DNA of 23,793 nucleotides from an uncultured Streptococcus sp. (GCF_905372115.1 NZ_CAJPNR010000031.1:1-23793), one strand, 5' to 3'. Positions 6,481-13,877 are shown, numbered from the stretch's first letter. The notes: generated by a model from the sequence alone, not told the origin. Program-made: numbers and translations.

Positions 6481-7110
6481 TTATTTAGTTCCGAAAAGAC
6501 GATCTCCTGCATCTCCCAGTCCTGGTACGATATAACCATGGTCATTGAGGTGGTCATCCAGAGCGGCTGTGAAAATATCAACATCTGGATGAGCTTCCTG
6601 CAAGGCTTTTACTCCTTCTGGCGCAGAAACTAAACATACAAAAGTAATGTGGCTAGCACCACGCTTCTTCAGAGAATCCACAGCCAAGATAGCAGAACCA
6701 CCCGTAGCCAACATTGGATCTACAACAAAAATTTGACGTTGGTCAATATCTTCTGGCAGCTTGACCAGATATTCAACCGGCTTCAAGGTTTCCTCATCAC
6801 GGTACATTCCGATATGGCCGACCTTAGCTGCTGGAACCAAGCTCAGAAGTCCATCCACCATGCCAATACCAGCTCGCAAGATTGGTACAATAGCTAATTT
6901 CTTCCCTGCAATCTGTTTTTGGACTGTTTTAGTAATTGGTGTTTCAATTTCTACATCTTCAAGTGGTAAATCGCGCAAGACCTCATATCCCATCAGCATT
7001 GCGATTTCATCAACTAATTCACGAAAAGCCTTGGTAGAGGTATCTGTACGACGCAAGATAGACAATTTATGTTGAATAAGTGGATGAGCGATAACTTCAA
7101 GTTTTCCCAT
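6481..7110 (-). CDS. upp: Uracil phosphoribosyltransferase
   Basis: Converts uracil and PRPP to UMP in pyrimidine salvage, in the cytoplasm. The family landmarks are PILRAGIGM near residue 80 and the PRPP loop VVDPMLATGGSA near 130, with GLGDAGDRLFGTK at the C-terminus. I place the start at 7110, giving 209 residues, the usual length. An in-frame ATG seven codons earlier is possible, but the ribosome-binding site AAGAAGGA falls inside that extension, nine bases before the chosen ATG. The gene has an extended -10 promoter directly after the terminator of the upstream operon. The orphan gene follows after 20 bases. Confidence 0.97.
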   Translation of the reverse strand: MGKLEVIAHPLIQHKLSILRRTDTSTKAFRELVDEIAMLMGYEVLRDLPLEDVEIETPITKTVQKQIAGKKLAIVPILRAGIGMVDGLLSLVPAAKVGHIGMYRDEETLKPVEYLVKLPEDIDQRQIFVVDPMLATGGSAILAVDSLKKRGASHITFVCLVSAPEGVKALQEAHPDVDIFTAALDDHLNDHGYIVPGLGDAGDRLFGTK

Positions 7111-7143
7111 GATTGAATTTCCTTCTTTCAATTTATTCTTCTT

Positions 7144-7152
7144 ATTATATCA
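7144..7152 (-). promoter_or_regulatory. Extended -10 promoter of upp
   Basis: The minus strand reads TGATATAAT, an extended -10 with a perfect TATAAT. The -35 position falls in the T-tract of the preceding terminator and has no consensus hexamer. The terminator of one unit and the promoter of the next are therefore packed with no space between. Confidence 0.65.
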
Positions 7153-7191
7153 AAAAAAAAGTGAAAAGGCTTGCCATAAGCAAGCCTTTTC
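7152..7191 (-). terminator. Terminator of the metB-lyase operon
   Basis: A perfect 12-base stem, GAAAAGGCTTGC and GCAAGCCTTTTC, with a 5-base loop is followed on the minus strand by AC and nine Ts. It lies about 80 bases beyond the stop of the lyase gene. Confidence 0.92.
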
Positions 7192-7273
7192 AAGGATTTT
7201 CTGCACCTTACTTCCGCAGACTATAACACTTGATATAAAGGTATTTGTGAAATAAATTAAAACATTTTTGGAT

Positions 7274-8440
7274 TTATTTTGGCAATACCTCTGCAATACG
7301 GGAGCAGATTTCTTCAACCATCGTCTCTGGAGCAGCAACATTTAAGCGAGCATGACCTTTACCTTCTGGGCCAAAATCACTTCCTCGATTCAGGACGACC
7401 TTAGCCTCTTCTCGCAGCAGCTGGAAGAGCTGGTCATCTGTCAGGCCATAATCTGAAAAGTCCAGCCAAATCAGATAAGTCCCTTGAGGCTTCATGACCC
7501 GCAGGCGCGGCGCTTCCTTGGCAAAATAATCAACCACAAAATTTACATTCTTCTCAAGAACTTCCTTGAGCTCCATCAACCAAGACCAACCGTAACGATA
7601 GGCTGCTTCTGTCGCTAAAAATCCAAGACCAGGAATTTCATGCTGGTTGTTGGCCAGCTGGCGTTTTTTAAACTGATGCCGCAAGCTAGGATTCTCAATC
7701 ACAGCATAGGAATTTTTAGTTCCAGCAATATTAAAGGTCTTAGTCGCACTGGCTAAAATCAAGCTAAAGTCCTTAAAGTCAGGCGAGACAGTATTGAAAG
7801 ACTGGTGCTCATGTCCAAACAGGGTCAAATCTTGGTGAATTTCGTCTGAGACCAAGAGGACGCCATATTTTTGGCAGAGACGGCCAATTTTCTCTAACAC
7901 TTCCCGTTCCCAAACTCGACCTCCGGGATTATGAGGATTACATAGAACATAAATCTTGACTTCATTGTCTGCAATGTCCCGCTCTAGTTGCTCAAAATCA
8001 ATCTGAAAAAGTCCGGCTTGCTCTATCAGAGAATTGGTAATAAGCCGCCGATTATTGAGCTTGACACTGCGGGCAAAAGGCGGATAAACTGGAGTGTTGA
8101 TGAGAACGGCATCGCCTTCCTCGCTAAAGGCTTGAATAGCCGTCGAAATAGCAGGGACAACCCCCTCGATAAATACCAAAGCCTCCCGATCAAAGGTATA
8201 GTCGTGCTCATCCCTCTCCCAATCTAGAACGGCATTGATCAGCTCTTCACTAGCATAGGTATAGCCATAGACCAACTGATTAGCATAGTCATGAACGGCT
8301 TGCTGAATTTCAGGCAGGACTTCAAAATCCATATCTGCAATCCATGCTGGCAGGACTTCCTTGTCCTTCTCCACTTCTTTCCATTTATAAGTATGATGCC
8401 CTACACGACAGGGGGCTTTTTCAAAATTATATCTTCCCAT
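7274..8440 (-). CDS. patB: MalY/PatB-family PLP-dependent beta-C-S lyase (cystathionine beta-lyase / cysteine desulfhydrase)
   Basis: A fold-type I PLP enzyme of the class I/II aminotransferase superfamily. MalY/PatB members cleave the beta C-S bond of cystathionine or cysteine. In oral streptococci the enzyme called Lcd makes H2S from cysteine and may be this protein. It has 388 residues from the chosen start. The PLP lysine is Lys234 in SATKTFNIAGTK, and other motifs are CNPHNPGGRVW (167-177) and SDEIHQDL (198-205). I chose the ATG at 8440 because GGAG lies ten bases upstream. The in-frame ATG at 8449 is too close to it, and the 8464 start lies further inside metB. The gene begins one base after the metB stop. 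Together with MetB it would complete cysteine to homocysteine transsulfuration. Confidence 0.9.
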   Translation of the reverse strand: MGRYNFEKAPCRVGHHTYKWKEVEKDKEVLPAWIADMDFEVLPEIQQAVHDYANQLVYGYTYASEELINAVLDWERDEHDYTFDREALVFIEGVVPAISTAIQAFSEEGDAVLINTPVYPPFARSVKLNNRRLITNSLIEQAGLFQIDFEQLERDIADNEVKIYVLCNPHNPGGRVWEREVLEKIGRLCQKYGVLLVSDEIHQDLTLFGHEHQSFNTVSPDFKDFSLILASATKTFNIAGTKNSYAVIENPSLRHQFKKRQLANNQHEIPGLGFLATEAAYRYGWSWLMELKEVLEKNVNFVVDYFAKEAPRLRVMKPQGTYLIWLDFSDYGLTDDQLFQLLREEAKVVLNRGSDFGPEGKGHARLNVAAPETMVEEICSRIAEVLPK

Positions 8441-8441
8441 A

Positions 8442-9539
8442 TTATTCATTCTCCAAGGCTGCACGTAAATCGTCTACCAAATCTCGACTATCCTCGATTC
8501 CAATCGACAGACGCAGCAAATCATCAGTCAAGCCATAAGAATGACGCACCTCCACCGGAATGTCTGCATGAGTCTGGGTCGTCGGATAGGTAATCAAGCT
8601 CTCTACTCCGCCCAAACTTTCCGCAAAGGTAAAGACTTTCAGGCTATTTAAGAGATGAGGAATCTTCCCTTCGTCCACAACTTTAAAGGAAATCATACCA
8701 CCCTTGCCTGGATAGAGGACCTCTTTTACCGCAGGAGATTGCTTCAGAAAATCAACCACTTCTTGCGCATTCTGAGTAGAACGCTCCATGCGGAGAGCTA
8801 ATGTCTTGAGACCACGCAAAAGCAGATAGCTGTCAAAAGGAGACAGGACTGGCCCAGTTGTGTTGAGGTTATAGAATAGCTTATCATAAATAGCAGTATC
8901 ATTAGTCATAATGGCTCCAGCCAAGACATCATTGTGCCCGCCCAGATACTTGGTCGCAGAGTGTAGAACTATATCAGCTCCATCCTCCAACGGTCTTTGG
9001 TAAATAGGACTGTAGAAGGTATTGTCCACAATGACAGCTGCTCCTCGCTCATGAGCCGCTTGGGAAATGCGGGCAATGTCAAACTCTACCATAAGAGGAT
9101 TGGTCGGTGTTTCGATATAGACAATATCTATATCCTCTGTCAGATTATTCAGTAGTTCTTCTTCTGTATTGGCATAGGTAAAGGCAAAACGCCCTTCAGC
9201 TTCAGCCTGAGCAAACCAGCGGAAAGAGCCGCCATAGAGATCCCGAACAGCCAAAACCTTGCTGCCGACCGAAAAGGCACTAAAGGCCAGCACAATAGCT
9301 GACATACCGGAGCTAGTCGCTAGAGCATAATTTGCGCTTTCGATAGCAGCCAGAGTCTCTTCCAAGCTAACCCTTGTTGGATTCTTGGTTCGAGTATAGT
9401 CATAACCTGTTGACTGCCCAAACTCAGGGTGCTGGTAGGTCGTTGAAAAATGCAGGGGTGTTGTTAAAGCACCAGTTGTTTCATCTTTTTTAACCCCAGC
9501 CTGAGCCAGTAGTGTATTTAATTTTACGTCCTTACTCAT
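8442..9539 (-). CDS. metB: Cystathionine gamma-synthase (Cys/Met metabolism PLP enzyme)
   Basis: Joins an activated homoserine with cysteine to give cystathionine, on the way to methionine. It is a Cys/Met-metabolism PLP enzyme of 365 residues. The PLP lysine is Lys197 in HSATKYLGGH, the cofactor aspartate is Asp172 in VDNTF, and the phosphate-binding segment is SSGMSA (76-81). Paralogues in the family (cystathionine gamma-lyase, O-acetylhomoserine sulfhydrylase) are hard to separate by sequence. The MET-box and the adjacent beta-lyase favour a biosynthetic MetB role. GGAAGG precedes the ATG by five bases. First gene of a two-gene operon. Confidence 0.88.
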   Translation of the reverse strand: MSKDVKLNTLLAQAGVKKDETTGALTTPLHFSTTYQHPEFGQSTGYDYTRTKNPTRVSLEETLAAIESANYALATSSGMSAIVLAFSAFSVGSKVLAVRDLYGGSFRWFAQAEAEGRFAFTYANTEEELLNNLTEDIDIVYIETPTNPLMVEFDIARISQAAHERGAAVIVDNTFYSPIYQRPLEDGADIVLHSATKYLGGHNDVLAGAIMTNDTAIYDKLFYNLNTTGPVLSPFDSYLLLRGLKTLALRMERSTQNAQEVVDFLKQSPAVKEVLYPGKGGMISFKVVDEGKIPHLLNSLKVFTFAESLGGVESLITYPTTQTHADIPVEVRHSYGLTDDLLRLSIGIEDSRDLVDDLRAALENE

Positions 9540-9576
9540 ATTAACCTTCCAATCCTTCGCTAATATTTCACCCTCT

Positions 9577-9585
9577 ATTGTAACA
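9577..9585 (-). promoter_or_regulatory. Extended -10 promoter of metB
   Basis: The minus strand reads TGTTACAAT, an extended -10. No usable -35 hexamer is present, as expected for an activator-dependent promoter. The MET-box centre lies about 65 bases upstream of the predicted start of transcription. Confidence 0.6.
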
Positions 9586-9626
9586 TCTTTTGAAAATATT
9601 TATCTTTTTTCTTTCCAAGAGCTAGC

Positions 9627-9643
9627 TATAGTTTGAAACTATA
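9627..9643. promoter_or_regulatory. MET-box (MtaR/MetR LysR-type operator)
   Basis: TATAGTTTGAAACTATA is a perfect 17-base palindrome. It matches exactly the streptococcal MET-box TATAGTTTSAAACTATA, which I recall from comparative work on methionine regulation (MtaR/MetR). Its position upstream of a promoter with a poor -35 fits a LysR-type activator. Confidence 0.9.
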
Positions 9644-9674
9644 ATGTTGATGTTTTAGAAAAGCAAAGCTAAAA

Positions 9675-9700
9675 ATTAAAAAGCCGTACGGCTTTTTAAT
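9675..9700 (-). terminator. murJ terminator
   Basis: A perfect 26-base palindrome, ATTAAAAAGCCGT and its complement, overlaps the murJ stop codon. On the minus strand the right arm ends in a T run. Its symmetry gives it no clear direction. Confidence 0.8.
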
Positions 9701-11324
9701 AGATATGAAAGCGTCGTCGCAAACTAGCTGCTTTTGAACCGATAAAGCGATCCATAAGACGAACTTTGAGCGCCAGTCCGCCATAGACAGCAAGACCGAT
9801 ACCGCCAATCAGAGCGATATAGACAAAGCTGGAAATCCGTCCGCTAGGATGAAGGAAGAGACCGATAAGAAGCTCTGCTACCAAGACAAACATGGTCATC
9901 AGAACTGTCAGAATCACTGACAGGAGGCTCCGCTTAAAGAGATTCTTAGGATTCAGACCTGTTACCTTGCGAATTTCCTGATACATGAGCAGGATTGGGA
10001 TAATCAAGCCAACTGTCGTCGCAAGAAGAGGACCATAAGCTTTGAAAATATAAATCAAGGGCACTTGCAGCACCAACTTGAATCCTACTCCATAGAGGAA
10101 GTAAATAATAGCTTTTCGATTTTGGAAAAGGGCCTGAATCATCGGAGCTAACACCGTATATAGACTGAGGATAATGGTCTGCAGCATAGCAAAAATGAAA
10201 AGGCCTAGTGCTAAACTATCTGGCTTGCCATAGAAAACTGTGTAGAGTGGCTCTGCCACCAAAACAGCACCAATGGTTGCTGGCAAGATAAAGAAAATCA
10301 GCATGCTGAGATTGTCTTGCACCAAGCGGGCAGCTGAACGGAAATCACCTTTGACATAGTTCTCGGTCAGAAGCGGAATCCCCACACCACCAATAGAGGT
10401 CGCCACAGCAATTAAAATCATGGTGACTTTATTAGGATTAGCTGAGAAATAGGCAAACTGAACCAAGAGCTCTGACTTGCTGTGCTTACTAATCCAGCCC
10501 ATGACATGGATAAAGGTAGCTTGGTCAATAATCTGAAAAAGCTGAATGGCAGATCCTGTAATAATGAAAGGAATGGCTTCTCGAATCGTATCCCAGAGCA
10601 GGGCACGACCATTAATCTCTGTGGCATTTGTAGGCTTATGAATGATGGAAGTCAGCATCCCTGTCTTCCAGAGATAGAAGGCCAAAACAGCCATGCTAGC
10701 CAGCATACCGATAAAGGCGGCAAAGGTGGACTGGGTAACCGCTTCTACAAAGTTGCCAGAACCGATTTTCATGATAAAAAAGGCAGTCAGCAGCATCCAG
10801 ATAACCCGAATGACCTGCTCCGCAATCTGACTGATGGCATAAGGCTTGAGATTGTTAAACCCTTGGAAAAAACCTCGGATAACGCTCATCGATGGGAATA
10901 TCAAAACAGCCAAAGAGAGGCTCTGCATAACAGGAACCAAGTCTGAACCACCGCCAGACATACTGGCAAAAACCGGCGACAGCAAGTACATGATGACCGC
11001 AAAAACAGCTCCCAAAAGCAGCATAAACTTGAGAAACTCACGAATCAGAGTGAAGCTGTGCTCTTCCTTGTCAATTGTATTGTACTTAGCTACCTGCTTG
11101 GCCACTGCCACTGGCACGCCGGCTGTCGAAATCAGTAAAAACCAGGCATAGATATTATAGCCCATAGTAAAAAGGCCATTGGCCTCAGCGCCGTGCTTGC
11201 CCATCCAGATATACCAAGGAATGATATAGATGGCCCCCAGAAGACGACTGATAAAATTGCTGGCAGTTAGCCAGGCAGTTCCCCGCAGCATCTGCTGCTG
11301 CTGGCTTGTTGTTTCTTGGCTCAT
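9696..11324 (-). CDS. murJ: Lipid II flippase of the MurJ/YtgP type (polysaccharide biosynthesis/MOP family)
   Basis: A 542-residue integral membrane protein with about fourteen hydrophobic segments, from the MOP exporter superfamily. It matches the streptococcal YtgP/MurJ group, which can replace E. coli MurJ as flippase for lipid-linked peptidoglycan precursor. Seen features are the cytoplasmic Gln-rich start, LRGTAWLTASNFISRLLGA (14-32), and RGFFQGFNNLKPYAISQIAEQ around 150-170. The latter is typical of this group. The C-terminus is basic (KAASLRRRF). It is divergent from murE, which makes the precursor it would flip, so the pair is functionally linked. The ribosome-binding site is AGAGG, six bases before the ATG. 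Flippase for another polysaccharide is the main alternative. Confidence 0.88.
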   Translation of the reverse strand: MSQETTSQQQQMLRGTAWLTASNFISRLLGAIYIIPWYIWMGKHGAEANGLFTMGYNIYAWFLLISTAGVPVAVAKQVAKYNTIDKEEHSFTLIREFLKFMLLLGAVFAVIMYLLSPVFASMSGGGSDLVPVMQSLSLAVLIFPSMSVIRGFFQGFNNLKPYAISQIAEQVIRVIWMLLTAFFIMKIGSGNFVEAVTQSTFAAFIGMLASMAVLAFYLWKTGMLTSIIHKPTNATEINGRALLWDTIREAIPFIITGSAIQLFQIIDQATFIHVMGWISKHSKSELLVQFAYFSANPNKVTMILIAVATSIGGVGIPLLTENYVKGDFRSAARLVQDNLSMLIFFILPATIGAVLVAEPLYTVFYGKPDSLALGLFIFAMLQTIILSLYTVLAPMIQALFQNRKAIIYFLYGVGFKLVLQVPLIYIFKAYGPLLATTVGLIIPILLMYQEIRKVTGLNPKNLFKRSLLSVILTVLMTMFVLVAELLIGLFLHPSGRISSFVYIALIGGIGLAVYGGLALKVRLMDRFIGSKAASLRRRFHIY

Positions 11325-11353
11325 AGAAAACCTCTTCTATTTATTCTTCTTTT

Positions 11354-11382
11354 ATTATAAACTTTTCCTTGCCTCTTGTAAA
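11354..11382 (-). promoter_or_regulatory. murJ promoter (TTTACA-17-TATAAT)
   Basis: On the minus strand TTTACA (11377-11382), 17 bases, TATAAT (11354-11359). Its -35 occupies the same base pairs as the murE -35 on the opposite strand. Confidence 0.8.
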
Positions 11383-11404
11383 ACCCAGCCATAAGGTTTA
11401 CAAT
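11376..11404 (+). promoter_or_regulatory. murE promoter (TTGTAA-17-TACAAT)
   Basis: TTGTAA (11376-11381), 17 bases, TACAAT (11399-11404). The expected start of transcription, about seven bases on, is base 11411, the A of the murE ATG. Confidence 0.72.
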
Positions 11405-11410
11405 AGATTT

Positions 11411-12856
11411 ATGATTAAAATTGAAACCGTATTAGATATTTTAAAAGAAGACCATAATTTTCGTGATATTGTCAAAGACGGAGAATACTTCTTCTCCTAC
11501 AGCGGCTTAACTTTCGATAGTATCAGCTATGACAGCAGGGAAACGGATGCCTCTACCCTCTTTTTTGTCAAGGGTGAGGCTTTTAAGAGAGAATTTCTAG
11601 AAAAAGCCGTCACAGCTGGCCTGCGCTTTTATATCAGCGAGACAGACTTTCAAGTGGGTATTCCGGTGCTCTTGGTCAACGATGTCAAGCAGGCCATGAG
11701 TCTCTTAGCTATGGAATTTTACGACCATCCTGAGAAAAAGCTCAAACTACTGGCCTTTACTGGCACCAAGGGCAAGACAACTACAGCTTATTTTGCCTAT
11801 CAGATCCTTTCCCAAAGCCATCGGCCTGCCCTGCTCTCGACTATGAACACTACTTTGGATGGCGAGACTTTCTTCAAGTCAACTCTGACCACACCAGAGA
11901 GTCTGGATCTCATCAAAATGATGGCCCAAGCCCTTGCAAATGATCGGACTCATCTCATCATGGAAGTCTCCAGTCAGGCTTATCTCAAGAAAAGGGTCTA
12001 TGGCCTGACCTTTGATGTCGGTGTCTTTCTTAATATTAGCCCCGACCATATCGGCCCTATCGAGCATCCAACCTTTGAAGATTACTTCTACAATAAGCGG
12101 CTCTTGATGGACCATAGCCGAGCAGTTATCGTAAACAGCGGCATGGATCATTTCCAAATCGTAAAAGAGCAAGTCGCTTCTATGGAACATGATTTCTATG
12201 GAGTAGGCTCTAGCAATACCATCAAGGATTCTCAGGCCTTCAGCTTTGAAGTTGCTGGTAAGTTAGCTGGCCGCTACGATATCCAGCTCATCGGCCGCTT
12301 CAATCAGGAAAATGCAGTAGCGGCTGGTCTTGCCTGTTTGCGACTGGGTGCTAGCCTCGAAGACATCAAAAAAGGAATTGCTACAACCCGAGTCCCTGGC
12401 CGCATGGAAGTTCTGACTCAGAAAAATGGCGCCAAGGTCTTCGTTGACTACGCTCACAATGGCGTCAGCCTGAGCAACCTGCTGTCTGTGGTACAGGAAC
12501 ACCAGAAGGGCAAGATTATTCTCCTTTTGGGTGCTACCGGAAACAAGGGTGAAAGCCGGCGCAAAGACTTCGGTCTCCTACTCAATCAGCATCCTGAGCT
12601 GACTGTTATCTTAACTGCTGACGACCCTAACTATGAAGATCCTCTAGTCATTGCAGAGGAAATCGCATCCTACATCTCCTATCCAGTGGAAAAAATAGCC
12701 GACCGAGAAGAAGCCATCAAAAAAGCTCTCAGTCTGACAGACCGAGTGGGAGATGCCGTCATTCTGGCTGGCAAAGGAGCAGATGCTTACCAAATCGTAG
12801 AAGGAGAAAAAGTAGCCTATCCAGGAGACTATGCTCTTGCAGAAAAGTATTTATAA
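11411..12856 (+). CDS. murE: UDP-MurNAc-L-Ala-D-Glu--L-lysine ligase MurE
   Basis: Adds L-lysine to UDP-MurNAc-L-Ala-D-Glu using ATP, the third amino-acid step of peptidoglycan precursor synthesis in the cytoplasm. It has 481 residues. The ATP loop is GTKGKTTT (118-125), and the Mur ligase C-domain has GATGNKGESRRKDFG. The substrate-selecting motif is DDPNYEDP (404-411) instead of the DNPR motif of diaminopimelate enzymes, so lysine is expected, as in streptococci. GKGADAYQ (454-461) is also typical. The ATG at 11411 fits the family N-terminus (MIKIETVL). A longer frame from a TTG at 11369 would run through the promoter. No ribosome-binding site lies at normal distance, and the promoter predicts a leaderless mRNA. 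Confidence 0.96.
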   Translation: MIKIETVLDILKEDHNFRDIVKDGEYFFSYSGLTFDSISYDSRETDASTLFFVKGEAFKREFLEKAVTAGLRFYISETDFQVGIPVLLVNDVKQAMSLLAMEFYDHPEKKLKLLAFTGTKGKTTTAYFAYQILSQSHRPALLSTMNTTLDGETFFKSTLTTPESLDLIKMMAQALANDRTHLIMEVSSQAYLKKRVYGLTFDVGVFLNISPDHIGPIEHPTFEDYFYNKRLLMDHSRAVIVNSGMDHFQIVKEQVASMEHDFYGVGSSNTIKDSQAFSFEVAGKLAGRYDIQLIGRFNQENAVAAGLACLRLGASLEDIKKGIATTRVPGRMEVLTQKNGAKVFVDYAHNGVSLSNLLSVVQEHQKGKIILLLGATGNKGESRRKDFGLLLNQHPELTVILTADDPNYEDPLVIAEEIASYISYPVEKIADREEAIKKALSLTDRVGDAVILAGKGADAYQIVEGEKVAYPGDYALAEKYL

Positions 12857-12858
12857 GA

Positions 12859-12883
12859 AAAAAGGTGAGCATATCGCCTTTTT
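12859..12883. terminator. Bidirectional terminator between murE and the CPBP gene
   Basis: AAAAAGGTGA and TCGCCTTTTT form ten pairs (one G-U) around a 5-base loop. Runs of T lie on both strands. It sits between two convergent genes and can serve both. Confidence 0.8.
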
Positions 12884-12901
12884 ATTGTTGTTTTGTAAAA
12901 A

Positions 12902-13657
12902 TTACCGCCATTTAATCAGTACATACATCAAGCTGGAGCCAAACATATCCGCCAAGGCGTGCATGAGAAAGAAAGGCAGGAGGTTCTTGACCTTGTACTT
13001 GTAAAGGAAATAGTAAAAGAGACCATACACTATTCCGATAACCAAGGCCCACAGCATGCCCTGATAGGTGTGGAAAGAAATCCGAATGATAGTAGAGTAA
13101 GCCAGAGCCCACCACTTATACTTATCCTTAACAGAGGTCATAAGCCCCAGAAAAAAGAATTCCTCATAGAAGCCATTGAGAAGTCCGTAGAGAATAGCCA
13201 TGGGTGTCAGTTCAGCAAATTTCCGAAAGATTTCTAGAACATCTACATAAGACCAGAGAGTTGGATCAAAGTAATTATACTCGCCGCTCAGTGTCGTCAC
13301 AATATCACCAAAGAACCCTACCACTACAAAAATAAGAGGAGTCCAAAGGAGAACCGACCAGCTCAGACGGATAGGAAGCTGCTTAAAGTCAAAGCGCCGA
13401 AGCAATAGATAAAGAATGGTCAAAAACAGCATCAGTAGCTGAAAATTGAAATTGCTAGAAAAAGCCGCTCCTTCAGTGGCTGTATTGGTCACCGTTTCAG
13501 TCGCTCCTGTGCTGGCGGCTGGTGCAAAGCTAGCTAAATAAAGCTCCGTTGAGCGGTAAATGAACTGCCCAAACATGAGCAGGGTAATCACAGCAATATC
13601 AAACCACCTCAACTCTTTCAAAGGCTTTGAGGGGCGTAAGTGCGTCAATAGTTTCAT
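12902..13657 (-). CDS. CPBP-family intramembrane protein (Abi/CAAX protease-like)
   Basis: A membrane protein of about 251 residues with six to seven hydrophobic segments and the CPBP (Abi) domain in the C-terminal half. Members are glutamate-type intramembrane proteases; some give bacteriocin self-immunity. Numbered from the chosen start, Glu165-Glu166 form motif 1, His196 is in motif 2 (ISFHTYQG), and His233 with Asp237 form motif 3 (HALAD). Motif 1 is EEFFFLG, where EExxxR is usual, so its arginine is replaced by leucine. A Thr/Ala-rich stretch, about residues 45-66, forms a loop outside the membrane. I prefer the ATG at 13657, six bases after AAAGGA. Starts at 13660 and 13687 are possible, but the latter has no ribosome-binding site. 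It stands alone, convergent with murE and divergent from fhuC. Its substrate is unknown. Confidence 0.82.
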   Translation of the reverse strand: MKLLTHLRPSKPLKELRWFDIAVITLLMFGQFIYRSTELYLASFAPAASTGATETVTNTATEGAAFSSNFNFQLLMLFLTILYLLLRRFDFKQLPIRLSWSVLLWTPLIFVVVGFFGDIVTTLSGEYNYFDPTLWSYVDVLEIFRKFAELTPMAILYGLLNGFYEEFFFLGLMTSVKDKYKWWALAYSTIIRISFHTYQGMLWALVIGIVYGLFYYFLYKYKVKNLLPFFLMHALADMFGSSLMYVLIKWR

Positions 13658-13788
13658 CATCTTTCCTTTCACCACCTGTAAATTCATATCATCATTGCAG
13701 GTTCTTTTTTATATTTCTATCTTAGCATGAAAAGCTTAAATTTTTATTATTTACAATTTTATAAAACTTTTTTATTTTATTTTTATTA

Positions 13789-13803
13789 AATTGTCAGAAA
13801 ACT
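13789..13803 (+). promoter_or_regulatory. CodY-like box at the fhu operon
   Basis: AATTGTCAGAAAACT matches the CodY consensus AATTTTCWGAAAATT at 13 of 15 positions. It ends one base before the expected -35 position of the fhuC promoter, so binding would be expected to repress. It shares the half AATTGTCAGA with the livJ box. The surrounding DNA is very AT-rich, which raises the chance of a random match. Confidence 0.55.
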
Positions 13804-13824
13804 CTTTTTTTAGAAAAATTTTTA

Positions 13825-13833
13825 TGGTATAAT
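13825..13833 (+). promoter_or_regulatory. Extended -10 promoter of fhuCDBG
   Basis: TGGTATAAT is an extended -10 with a perfect TATAAT, 45 bases ahead of fhuC. The -35 position holds only TTTTTT. The long A/T tracts upstream (13737-13824) could help as an UP element. Confidence 0.68.
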
Positions 13834-13841
13834 AAAAGATG

Positions 13842-13861
13842 TGATTCTGATAGAAGAATCA
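13842..13861 (+). promoter_or_regulatory. Inverted repeat in the fhuC leader
   Basis: TGATTCT and AGAATCA form a perfect 7-base inverted repeat with a 6-base loop, starting at about the first transcribed base of the fhu mRNA. It could be an operator or a 5' RNA hairpin. I do not recognise it as a known iron-regulator box. Confidence 0.45.
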
Positions 13862-13877
13862 GCCAGAAAGGAAGTCT

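Noticed and set aside
7150..7341. 63-codon minus-strand frame between the lyase gene and upp
   Set aside because: It runs through the terminator and overlaps the end of the lyase gene out of frame; no ribosome-binding site.
10482..10946. 154-codon open frame on the plus strand
   Set aside because: It lies fully antisense to murJ, has no ribosome-binding site or family resemblance, and its composition reflects the opposite strand.
11369..11410. N-terminal extension of murE from a TTG
   Set aside because: The extension is the divergent promoter region, and the family start MIKIETVL is at 11411.
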